From assembly GCA_047620505.1 (NCBI GenBank), contig JBLHKS010000036.1, forward strand, positions 1 through 45,674: a stretch of 45,674 nt of DNA. The letters are read 5' to 3'. This document shows, piece by piece, positions 35,239-42,839 of this stretch. The first letter of the stretch is position 1; each line of letters starts with the position of its first letter. The translations under genes were made by a program, and so were the position numbers. The notes under the pieces were generated by a model. The model did no database searches and was not told the origin of the DNA. It saw only the letters and a list, made by a program, of their open reading frames with translations. Source of the DNA: JBLHKS01 sp047620505 (GTDB lineage Bacteria; Verrucomicrobiota; Verrucomicrobiia; Verrucomicrobiales; DEV007).

Positions 35239-36231
35239 ATGTCAGATCGGAAAGTCGTTCTTTGGATCTTTGGGTGCCAGCGGTCTGGGACCACCGCAAC
35301 CCTGAACGGACTCGGAGCGATGGCGAGTTCCGTGATCGCGTATGATGAGATCAACGATATCATTCACGACTGCTCGAAACTCGAAGTTCACAACGCAATT
35401 CGGCTTAAGCCCAATTCTGAGCTGGAGGCGATTTTTGCAAAACAGCGCGCTGAGGTAATCGTGGCCAAGCCGTTGATGGAATCGCAACGAGCGGCTGAAT
35501 TGCTCGACGATTTTCCTAACTCGGTCGGTTTGTGGTTGCTTCGCGGTTACCGCGCAGTGGCGAACTCGATGATTAAGAAGTGGGGAACTGAGGCCGGTTT
35601 TGTTCAACTCCTGCCAATCCTGAAAGGGCAGGGGACGTGGCGAGAGGAAAATGTGCCTGATTGGGTTGTTGAAAAAGTTCATCAACACGCAAATCCAGAA
35701 ATGCCGCATGCGGATGGCTGCGCATTATTCTGGTATGTCCGAAATGCGCTGTTTCTTGAACAAAATCTCGGCGCTCATCCGCGAATGGCTGTAGTTCAAT
35801 ACGAGCGACTCGTAACTGAACCGGGATACTTGTCTAAGCAGCTTAGATCGGTTGGAATTGAGTGCGGGCTGGATCCTGATTTCTATACAGCTGGTTCCTT
35901 GCACAAAGGCCGTGAAATCGAAATAAGTGAGCCGATTGCGGAGCTCTGTGATGACCTGGAAGAGAAACTTCTGAAGGCTGCGAAAGCGGCGGAATCTAGA
36001 AAACCATCAACGATCGCTTCACTTCGAAATTCACCGCGCGAGACGATCGGAAAACCCGGATTCTGGCGGAATTTGCCGGTTTTCCGTCGCGTCTACCGGG
36101 AAAGAGCCCGAGCAAACGAACTCCGGGCTAAGTGCGACGAGTTGCGTCGTCAGCGTGACGAATTCAAGCGCCGTCACGAAGCGACTCGGCAGCGACTTGA
36201 GGCAGTTCGCTCGATTGTATCCGAATCGTAA
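35239..36231 (+). CDS. sulfotransferase with C-terminal coiled coil
   Basis: A PAPS-dependent sulfotransferase-fold protein, 330 residues. The 5'-PSB loop GCQRSGTT is at residues ~12-19, with VAKPLMES and the 3'-PB-type LLRGYRAVANSMIKKW segment further on. The last ~60 residues are a highly charged Arg/Lys/Glu coiled coil with repeating RxxLRxKCDELRRQR heptads, which may be for oligomerisation. It starts 58 bases after the DUF579-like gene. The acceptor is unknown but probably a polysaccharide, given the sulfatases in the window. No PAPS-synthesis genes are nearby. Confidence 0.85.
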   Translation: MSDRKVVLWIFGCQRSGTTATLNGLGAMASSVIAYDEINDIIHDCSKLEVHNAIRLKPNSELEAIFAKQRAEVIVAKPLMESQRAAELLDDFPNSVGLWLLRGYRAVANSMIKKWGTEAGFVQLLPILKGQGTWREENVPDWVVEKVHQHANPEMPHADGCALFWYVRNALFLEQNLGAHPRMAVVQYERLVTEPGYLSKQLRSVGIECGLDPDFYTAGSLHKGREIEISEPIAELCDDLEEKLLKAAKAAESRKPSTIASLRNSPRETIGKPGFWRNLPVFRRVYRERARANELRAKCDELRRQRDEFKRRHEATRQRLEAVRSIVSES

Positions 36232-36271
36232 TTGTGTGAGGGAATTCTAACCCGAATTGCAGAAAAAGCGT

Positions 36272-36344
36272 AACCTCCGGCGGGTCGCGATCCCGCTCCT
36301 CCCGGCCGCGGCCGGTTGTGCTTTCAAGTTACACCACGGAGGTT
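36272..36344 (-). ncRNA. tRNA-like element 1 (anticodon arm abnormal)
   Basis: 73 bases fold into a tRNA-like cloverleaf: acceptor ACCTCCG/CGGAGGT (8 pairs with one more A-T), D-arm GTGT...GCAC and T-arm GCGGG-ATCGCGA-CCCGC. The T-loop begins with A instead of T. The anticodon arm is the palindrome CCGGCCGCGGCCGG with a six-base or shorter loop and no U33, so it could not read codons normally. There is no encoded CCA, and a CTTTTTC tract follows. Confidence 0.5.
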
Positions 36345-36377
36345 CCTTAAAGAAATTGATCACCCTGGAAAATATTC

Positions 36378-36447
36378 CCTCCACCTGGTAGTGCTCCGGG
36401 GTCTTCCGGTTATAAGCCGGGTGCTCTGCTTTTGAGCTACGAGTCAG
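36378..36447 (-). ncRNA. tRNA-like element 2 (UAU anticodon loop, acceptor lost)
   Basis: D-arm GCTC...GAGC and anticodon arm CCGG-CTTATAA-CCGG are clear and would give anticodon UAU (Ile, AUA). The T-arm stem pairs with one mismatch but has loop AGCACTA instead of TTCRANN. The seven acceptor positions do not pair and there is no CCA, so it is probably a decayed gene or a tRNA-derived RNA. Confidence 0.45.
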
Positions 36448-36455
36448 TTTGAAAG

Positions 36456-36544
36456 TGGTGGGAGGTGGTGGTAACGCTCCACTCGTCAGCTTCCGACATG
36501 TTTTTTGACGGCGGTTTTACAGACCGCTTGCCGGATCATCTCCC
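36456..36544 (-). ncRNA. tRNA-Tyr(GUA)-like element without a D-arm
   Basis: 89 bases with a strongly tyrosine-like anticodon arm (GCGGT-CTGTAAA-ACCGC, anticodon GUA at 36520-36518), a long class II variable arm closed by GTC/GAC, six of seven acceptor pairs (GGGAG with CTCCC) and an encoded CCA end. Only ten bases separate the acceptor from the anticodon stem, so the D-arm is missing, and the T-loop is AGCGTTA instead of TTCGANN. It should not be a normal functional tRNA; tRNA fossil or tRNA-like RNA are the alternatives. Confidence 0.55.
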
Positions 36545-36553
36545 GATGTATCG

Positions 36554-36644
36554 CCGGATTCCCGCAACTCCCGGGAATCCGCGCTTTGACTGCAAAGATT
36601 CAGACGTAGCTTGTTAAGCTTAATGCTTTGCAGACGACGCGGAC
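36554..36644 (-). ncRNA. nested hairpin element next to the tRNA-like array
   Basis: On the minus strand CTGCAAAG pairs with CTTTGCAG (8 bp) around a smaller AGCTT/AAGCT hairpin. GTCCGCG can close it with CGCGGAT. Directly after, CGGATTCCCG pairs perfectly with CGGGAATCCG over a seven-base loop, like a T-arm stacked on an acceptor. It may be a fourth, more decayed tRNA-like unit. Confidence 0.35.
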
Positions 36645-36805
36645 TCCCGAGAAAATTGGATTCATTAATCTATATAGAACGAATCGTAATAGGCGATATC
36701 CTGACGGACGATTCAGTGTTTTGCAGGCACACCTTTTTCTGTGCTATGTTGTTAATTCCAATGATTTATGGATGATGGATTCGATCTAATGATTGAATTT
36801 GGGCG

Positions 36806-36838
36806 CAAAAAAACCTGCTTCCGGTTGGAGAGCAGGTT
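36806..36838 (-). terminator. Rho-independent terminator in the intergenic island
   Basis: On the minus strand AACCTGCT and AGCAGGTT form an 8-bp stem with an 11-base loop, followed by seven Ts. It ends the short unit that starts near 37054. Confidence 0.85.
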
Positions 36839-37054
36839 CACGGAAATCTCTTAGTTAAGAAATTTTACGTAATCCTGTTCCTTTCATTTATGACGTCATT
36901 GCCATAACAGTTGGAGTCGAACGCAACGGCATGCGCGGGATACAAATTCGCCGCACCGCGATATATCTTCGCGAGGAGCAAAAGCCATCCCTGGCGGCTC
37001 GGTTGAATTTCTATAGCTGTCTGAAACATCAAAGGATAATTTTTTGATTTAGCG
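36839..37054 (-). ncRNA. candidate small RNA (or 54-residue peptide mRNA)
   Basis: The stretch between a good promoter (37061-37089) and the terminator at 36806-36838 gives a transcript of about 250 nt. Inside it CGCGA pairs with TCGCG over a 7-base loop, GCCA pairs with TGGC, and the two ends (AAATC/GATTT and AAATT/AATTT) could close a long stem, as in regulatory RNAs such as 6S; the identity is not established. A peptide of 54 residues (ATG 37029, stop 36865) is also encoded, but it has no ribosome binding site and no recognised domain. A longer frame starting at 37089 would begin inside the -35 box and is not credible. Confidence 0.5.
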
Positions 37055-37060
37055 GGCGGC

Positions 37061-37089
37061 TGTATAACATGGTTTCCGATCGAGGTCAA
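37061..37089 (-). promoter_or_regulatory. sigma70 promoter with extended -10 (minus strand)
   Basis: TTGACC (37089-37084), a 17-base spacer and TATACA (37066-37061), preceded by TG one base upstream (extended -10). This is the best housekeeping promoter I see in the window, and it points at the small unit ended by the terminator at 36806-36838. Confidence 0.7.
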
Positions 37090-37160
37090 GCGTAATCTAC
37101 TATATAAGGGCCATCAGGATTAGCCGGCGTTTGGACGCGGACTTGAAGAGACGGCCGGGA

Positions 37161-37245
37161 GCTCGAATTCGAGCGGAGCGGTTCGCGTAAGGGAACGAGG
37201 GGCAAGGGAGTCGAAAAGCGCGGAATCGGGACGTCCGAACCGCTC
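37161..37245. repeat. hairpin-rich leader before the FG-GAP/ASPIC gene
   Basis: GCTCGAATTCGAGC (37161-37174) is a perfect 14-base palindrome. Right after it GAGCGGTTCG (37176-37185) pairs perfectly with CGAACCGCTC (37236-37245) across 50 bases. A TATATA at about 37104 could be the -10 box of the gene at 37357, placing both in its 5' leader. Confidence 0.45.
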
Positions 37246-37356
37246 AGAAAATTTTCATCCAGCCAATTTGATCGGACAGTTGAGATTCAATCCCAACCGT
37301 TTATAGTCGAATTTTCGTCACGAACCGTAATCCAGGATACAATTCAGAAAAAGCCA

Positions 37357-40300
37357 ATGTACTCTAGAATTCTGCTTTTCCTCGCCCTCTTACCGGCACT
37401 GGCGGCCTTTTTGCCGTTCCAGAGCCTCCACGGGCAGTCTGACATCCAAGTCGAACCTTATCAGACGCTGCGCGGCTCCGTCGGGTTCGCGACGACTCGG
37501 TTTTCAAAGCTCGGTCCTCAAGCTACGGGGATCGTCTACCAGCACGAGATCGCAACCTGGCACCGCGACAAGCGGCTGTTTCACTCCAGTTTCGCCTGTG
37601 GAGCGCCTTTGCTCGGGGATCTCAATCTTGACGGACTCCCGGACTTGTTCGTGACGGGTGGGCCAGCGAGCAACAAACTCTATCTCCAAGCTGGAAACCT
37701 CGCGTTTGTCGACGTCACAGCGAACCGAGTGGTCGCAGGCCACAATCTCTGGGCAAGCGGGGGCGTGATGGTCGATATCGATGATGATGGCGATCTCGAC
37801 ATCTACGTTTGCTACTACGACAGCCCTAACCATCTCTACGTCAATCAGCTCAAAGAAACCGGCCGGCTTGATTTCATCGAAATGGGCGCTCAATTCGGGC
37901 TCAATGTTAAAGACGCCTGTCTCGTTCCGGCTTTTGGGGACTACGACAACGACGGCGATCTCGATCTCTACATTCTCACTCATCAATTGCACCGCCTGGG
38001 CAGTCGCCCGATTACCCCGATCCCGCTTGTTGGCGGAGATGGCGGGACAAGGCCTGCGGTAGGAGGCGATCTTGGCCGGTATTTCGAATTGGAAGACGAA
38101 AAGACCGACGGAAAATGGATGTACAAGGAAGTTGGGCGCTCTGACTACCTTTTGAGAAACGACAATGGCCGTTTTGTCGATGTTGGCGAATCGGTCGGGA
38201 TTCCAAAGCGTCCCGGGATGGGCAACTCGGCTGCCTGGTGGGATTTTGACCACGATGGTGATATCGATCTTCACGTCGGAAATGACTTCCTCGATGAGGA
38301 TTTTCTGTTTCGAAACAATGGAGACGGCACGTTTACGGAGTCGCTCAAGGATGTCTTCCCTCATTCAACCTGGTTTACGATGGGATCCGTCATCACCGAC
38401 CTGAATAATGATGGTTGGACCGATTTTGTGGTCGCCGACATGTTTCCGTCGACTCACTACAAGCAGAAAGCGTCGATGGCTTCGATGGGGAGCTTCACGG
38501 ACGTCCTCTTGGCGAAACCGGGTGCTCGGCAAATCATGCGGAACGGCGTTTTCCTGAACTCAGGGGCCGGCCCGTTCAGAGAAGCGGCTTATCTTTCCGG
38601 GTTGGGCCAGACCGACTGGACCTGGGCGATCAAGAGCGGCGACTACGATCAGGACGGCCGTCAGGATTTGTTCTTCACCAACGGCGCAGCGAGAAATTTC
38701 AATTTCTCTGATCTTCCAAGTCTCGACCACGATGCCCTCGTTAACACAAGTCACTGGGATCGATACGAGAATGCGATTGGCCCGAAAATGGAGCAGAATT
38801 ACGCTTTTCGAAACGCCGCCGATCTTCAGTTCGACGACGTTTCCGCCGACTGGGGGCTGAACCACGTTGGGATGACTCACACGAGTGCTCAGGGCGATCT
38901 CGATAACGATGGCGACCTCGACATCGTCACCTGCAACTTGGCCGACAAAGATGCTAACCCGAATGAGACGCTTCTCATTTTCCGCAATGACGGCCCGAAC
39001 GGAAACAGCATCCGGGTTAAGCTTCGTGGAACGAAAAGCAATTCGATGGGCGTCGGCAGTGAAGTTCGAATCAAGACCGCCAGCGGCAAACAAGTTCGCC
39101 AACTTTTCCTCTGTTGGGGCTTCATGGATTCGGACCTCGCGGAACTCCATTTTGGTCTCGGCACGGATCCGAAAATCGACGAATTGCAGGTTCGTTGGCC
39201 AAGCGGGATCGTTCAGACGTTCAACAATCTCGGGGTGAACCAAACCTTCGTGATCACCGAGTCGGGCGAGTCCGCGCCGCCTGCTGAGCCGGTCACTCCC
39301 GAAACGTGGTTCACGGAAAACGAAGTCCTTGCCGAGCACGGACAAAAGGAAACCGATTTTGACGACTTCAGCCGTCAGTCGCTTTTGCCTTGGAAGCTCA
39401 GCCAATTCGGTCCTCCGATGGCTTGGGGCGATGTCGATGGCGACGGTGATGACGACTGCTACCTTGGAGGCTCAGCCGGGAAACCAGGCCGGATGCTCTA
39501 CAATAAAATCAACGAAGGCGAACTCCGATTTACCGATTGGGTTCAGAAATCGTTCAAAGGGCATGAGGACAGCGAGGACATGGGCGCTTTGTTTTTCGAT
39601 GCAGACGCGGATGGCGATCTCGATCTTTACGTCGCGAGCGGAAGCGTCGAGGCCGAAGCCGGTTCAGCTCTTTTGCGAGACCGGCTCTATCTTAATAATG
39701 GTTCGGGCACGTTTTCGACTGCTCAGGGCGCGATTCCTGATATCCGCGATAGCAGTTCCTCCGTAGCAGCTGCTGATTTTGATCGAGACGGTGATGTCGA
39801 TCTTTTCGTCGGCGTTCGGTCAGACATTGGCAATTATCCGGACGCGGTCACCAGTCGACTGCTCGTGAATCAGGGCGGGATTTTTGAAGATCAAACTGAA
39901 GCCCTGGCTCCTCAGTTGATTGACTTCGGACTCGTGACTGGCGCGACTTGGTCAGATTTTGACAACGATGGCTGGGTCGATCTGGTCATCGCGCGGGATT
40001 GGGGGCCGATCAGTTTCTTTAAGAACAACGAAGGCTCTCTTGCTGATCATGCGGGTCCGGCTTTGGCTGACAATCAGGCGGGTAGAACTGGGGTTAACGA
40101 CATTCATGGATGGTGGAACGGCGTCGCCGGAGCCGATATCGATAACGATGGCGATATCGACTACGTGGCGACGAATTTTGGAAAAAACATCCAGTACAGA
40201 GCTTCAGTTCAAGCGCCTGCTTTGATTTTCTATGGCGATATGGACGGCTCCGGACGGCGACACATCGTTGAGGCGATGTTTGAAAACGGGGTTTGTTTTC

Positions 40301-41178
40301 CATGGCGCGGGCTGAGCTGCTCGAGTCATGCGATGCCGTTTGTCGCGGACAAAATGAATAACAGTTATCATAATTTTGCCGCCTCGCCGATTTCTGATAT
40401 CTATTCTGTCGATACGCTCAAGAAATCAACAATCGTCAAAGCCACCGAGCTGCGTTCAGGGTGGTTCATCAACGATGGAACCGGAACTTTCGAGTTCAAG
40501 CCGCTTCCACATATCGCCCAGATCGCGCCTTCATTCGGCGTCGTTCTGAACGACTTCGATCTAGACGGTTTTGTCGATTGCTACCTCGCGCAGAACTTCT
40601 GGAACCCCCAGATTGAGACCGCTCCGATGATGGGCGGACTCGGGCAGCTGCTGAGGCGAAATCCAGATGCCAAACCGGGTTCTAACGACTTTTTCATCCC
40701 GATCGAGCCGTTCGATTCTGGCGCGATCGTCCGGGGCGACGCAAAGTCCCTCGCAGTCGTCGACATCAACTCAGATCAATTGCCGGACCTGGTCGTTGGG
40801 GTGAACAACGAGGCTCCGAAAGTCTTCCTCAACCGCGCCACGGCGACCACGGAATCGCTGAAAATTCGGTTACGCGGTCCGGACGGAAATCCAGTTGGAT
40901 TCGGCGCACGACTCAAGCTGGAGTTGGACGGCGTCCCGGTTCAAGTTCGCGAAATCACTGCCGGCAGCGGTTTTCTTTCTCAGTCTTCGAGCACACAATT
41001 GTTAGCTCGTCCCGCAAGCACGACTGGAACTGCGAAACTGGAAATTCGTTGGCCTGACGGCAAAGTTCAGAACTACGAGTTCCCCGCTTCCGAGCCGGAA
41101 TTCGTGGCCGAAAAAGCCGAGCCAGAGCCGCCAGCAGCCGTTGAAGGTGGAGCAGCAGAAGAAGAGAACGGTGGCTAG
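37357..41178 (+). CDS. giant secreted FG-GAP/VCBS repeat protein with ASPIC/UnbV domains (CRTAC1-like)
   Basis: A 1273-residue exported protein with a signal peptide of about 27 residues. Many FG-GAP/VCBS blades carry calcium-loop motifs of the DxDxDGxxD kind (DIDDDGDLD, DYDNDGDLD, DFDHDGDID, DADADGDLD). It has two halves, each ending in an ASPIC/UnbV-type domain (LQVRWPSGIVQTFNNL at about 610-630 and LEIRWPDGKVQNYEF near the C-terminus), so it looks like a tandem duplication of a CRTAC1 unit. It ends in an acidic Glu/Ala/Pro tail. The role is probably calcium-dependent adhesion or glycan binding at the cell surface; partners are unknown. It stands alone, preceded by a structured leader. Confidence 0.9.
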   Translation: MYSRILLFLALLPALAAFLPFQSLHGQSDIQVEPYQTLRGSVGFATTRFSKLGPQATGIVYQHEIATWHRDKRLFHSSFACGAPLLGDLNLDGLPDLFVTGGPASNKLYLQAGNLAFVDVTANRVVAGHNLWASGGVMVDIDDDGDLDIYVCYYDSPNHLYVNQLKETGRLDFIEMGAQFGLNVKDACLVPAFGDYDNDGDLDLYILTHQLHRLGSRPITPIPLVGGDGGTRPAVGGDLGRYFELEDEKTDGKWMYKEVGRSDYLLRNDNGRFVDVGESVGIPKRPGMGNSAAWWDFDHDGDIDLHVGNDFLDEDFLFRNNGDGTFTESLKDVFPHSTWFTMGSVITDLNNDGWTDFVVADMFPSTHYKQKASMASMGSFTDVLLAKPGARQIMRNGVFLNSGAGPFREAAYLSGLGQTDWTWAIKSGDYDQDGRQDLFFTNGAARNFNFSDLPSLDHDALVNTSHWDRYENAIGPKMEQNYAFRNAADLQFDDVSADWGLNHVGMTHTSAQGDLDNDGDLDIVTCNLADKDANPNETLLIFRNDGPNGNSIRVKLRGTKSNSMGVGSEVRIKTASGKQVRQLFLCWGFMDSDLAELHFGLGTDPKIDELQVRWPSGIVQTFNNLGVNQTFVITESGESAPPAEPVTPETWFTENEVLAEHGQKETDFDDFSRQSLLPWKLSQFGPPMAWGDVDGDGDDDCYLGGSAGKPGRMLYNKINEGELRFTDWVQKSFKGHEDSEDMGALFFDADADGDLDLYVASGSVEAEAGSALLRDRLYLNNGSGTFSTAQGAIPDIRDSSSSVAAADFDRDGDVDLFVGVRSDIGNYPDAVTSRLLVNQGGIFEDQTEALAPQLIDFGLVTGATWSDFDNDGWVDLVIARDWGPISFFKNNEGSLADHAGPALADNQAGRTGVNDIHGWWNGVAGADIDNDGDIDYVATNFGKNIQYRASVQAPALIFYGDMDGSGRRHIVEAMFENGVCFPWRGLSCSSHAMPFVADKMNNSYHNFAASPISDIYSVDTLKKSTIVKATELRSGWFINDGTGTFEFKPLPHIAQIAPSFGVVLNDFDLDGFVDCYLAQNFWNPQIETAPMMGGLGQLLRRNPDAKPGSNDFFIPIEPFDSGAIVRGDAKSLAVVDINSDQLPDLVVGVNNEAPKVFLNRATATTESLKIRLRGPDGNPVGFGARLKLELDGVPVQVREITAGSGFLSQSSSTQLLARPASTTGTAKLEIRWPDGKVQNYEFPASEPEFVAEKAEPEPPAAVEGGAAEEENGG

Positions 41179-41324
41179 TCGGCCTGTTCGAGACTGAAAC
41201 GTGCTCGAGCTGCCGAAATAACTCAGGTTTTCGAGTTTGACGGCGACGCGACCCGGTCTCATCAGGAGATCGGCTGGGTGTCGGCGATTTCAGCAGTCGC
41301 GCTCCTCAGCCGTTCTTCCTCAGA

Positions 41325-42818
41325 ATGAACATTAAGATTCTCTGCCGTCTGCTCGGCTCCATCCTCGTTCTCATCGCGCTGGCGATGGCTGGCTGTTTCG
41401 CGCTCGCCGTGACCGAGGCGATGATGGGACGGGACAACCACGCGATGCGGCCGATTGGTTTTTCGGCTCTGATTACGGCTGCCGTCGGGGCCGCGCTATT
41501 TTTCGCCGGCCGACGCGCGAGCCCTGAGCAGCTGCTGAGGAAAGAAGCGATCGCTGTGGTCAGTCTCGGGTGGATTTTCGCAGCATTTTTCGGCAGCCTG
41601 CCTTTTGTTCTGTGCGACGGCCCATTGAATTGGGTGCAGGCGTTCTTCGAGTCGATGTCCGGCTTCACAACGACCGGTTCGACCGTTATGACGGGCCTCG
41701 ATACGATGGCCGACAGCATTCTTCTCTGGCGGAGCCTAACCCAATGGATTGGCGGGCTCGGGATCCTCGCGTTGATCGTTGCGCTGCTCTCGGTTTTCGG
41801 CTTGAACGGCAAATCGCTCTTCGGTGCCGAATCCTCGATCGACTTGAGCGATTCCCCGACCTCGCGGATCAAAGATCTGACCCTGCGCCTCTGGACAATC
41901 TACTTGGGATTGACGATAGTCTGTTGGTTAGGATTGTTTGCGGTTGGCCGAATGAGCGGGGCAAATCTATCGATTTTCGACGCGCTGCTTTACAGCCTGA
42001 CCACCGTTTCTACCGGCGGATTCGCCCCGCATGACGCCAGCATCGCCCACTTCGACAGCATCGCGATCGAGGTCTTCATCTGCGTGTTCATCTTGATCAG
42101 CAGCCTGAGCATGATCCTCATCGTCAACCTGGCGCAGGGCAAATTTCGGCGGCGAAAAGGCAAAACCGAGGCCTATGCGCTCTTGGCGATCATCGGAGTC
42201 GCGTGGTTAGTCATTACGATTGACCTCTGGCTGAATCACCAGGCTGAAGGTTGGGATGCGGCGCGCACGGCGCTTTTCCCGGTTGTTTCGTTGAGCACCT
42301 CGGCTGGTTTCAGCTCAGCCGATTACGATCAGTGGCCGCTTTTTGCTCGCTTCACGTTGGTTCTGCTGATCGTCATCGGCGGTTGCAGCGGCTCGACCTC
42401 CGGCGGAATCAAAGTTTTCCGGTTGGTGGTGATGCTTCGCGTTTTACTTCAGGATGTGAAGAAGACATTCCGGCCCAAACAGGTCGTCGGGCTTCGCATC
42501 GACGGCCACAACGTGGATTCGGAATTTCAAAGACAGATTCTGAGCTACCTGGCCTTTGTGGCCGTGATCGTCATGGTTTCGATTCAAATAATCAGCCTGC
42601 TGGAGCCCGGAATCGAAGATCTGAATACTTCTTTCGGTGCTGTTTTCGCGACGTTTTTCAACACGGGACCTGGTTTCGGCACTGTTGGCCCGACAGACAC
42701 ATACGGCCATTTCAATCAGAGTACGCTTCTCTATTTGAGCTTTCTGATGTTGCTGGGAAGGCTTGAGATTTTCGTTGTCGTCGCGTTGTTTTCGAGATCG
42801 CTTTGGAAAAAATACTGA
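41325..42818 (+). CDS. trkH: potassium uptake protein TrkH
   Basis: A 497-residue integral membrane protein of the Trk/Ktr/HKT superfamily with four M1-pore-M2 units. Pore-loop signatures are visible: FFESMSGFTTTGSTV (first), YSLTTVSTGGF (second), STSAGFSS (third) and FNTGPGFGTVG (fourth); GGCSGSTSGGIK lies between the last two. TrkH is the channel-like subunit that imports K+ with a cytoplasmic TrkA ring. No trkA is in the window, so it must be encoded elsewhere. The ATG at 41325 is followed at once by the first membrane helix. The gap of 146 bases to the giant protein gene holds nothing else I recognise. Confidence 0.95.
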   Translation: MNIKILCRLLGSILVLIALAMAGCFALAVTEAMMGRDNHAMRPIGFSALITAAVGAALFFAGRRASPEQLLRKEAIAVVSLGWIFAAFFGSLPFVLCDGPLNWVQAFFESMSGFTTTGSTVMTGLDTMADSILLWRSLTQWIGGLGILALIVALLSVFGLNGKSLFGAESSIDLSDSPTSRIKDLTLRLWTIYLGLTIVCWLGLFAVGRMSGANLSIFDALLYSLTTVSTGGFAPHDASIAHFDSIAIEVFICVFILISSLSMILIVNLAQGKFRRRKGKTEAYALLAIIGVAWLVITIDLWLNHQAEGWDAARTALFPVVSLSTSAGFSSADYDQWPLFARFTLVLLIVIGGCSGSTSGGIKVFRLVVMLRVLLQDVKKTFRPKQVVGLRIDGHNVDSEFQRQILSYLAFVAVIVMVSIQIISLLEPGIEDLNTSFGAVFATFFNTGPGFGTVGPTDTYGHFNQSTLLYLSFLMLLGRLEIFVVVALFSRSLWKKY

Positions 42819-42839
42819 CGAACCCGAGCGTTCAGGCGT

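Larger units (their letters stand above)
36232..37356. other. 1.1 kb intergenic island with structured RNA candidates
   Basis: No convincing protein gene lies here. It holds, from left to right, three degenerate tRNA-like elements and a nested hairpin element (minus strand), an AT-richer stretch (36660-36800), a short transcription unit with promoter and terminator (minus strand), and a hairpin-rich leader before the FG-GAP/ASPIC gene. The island is lower in GC by eye than the flanking genes and lacks the recurrent palindrome. Confidence 0.6.

Noticed and set aside
36250..36660. tmRNA or functional ordinary tRNA genes
   Set aside because: No tag-peptide frame or tmRNA ends are seen, and the T-loops, the missing D-arm and unpaired acceptor rule out standard tRNAs.
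36865..37089. 74-residue frame starting at TTG 37089
   Set aside because: Its start codon is inside the -35 box of a good promoter, so the first ~20 codons would not be transcribed; only a shorter 54-residue version remains possible.
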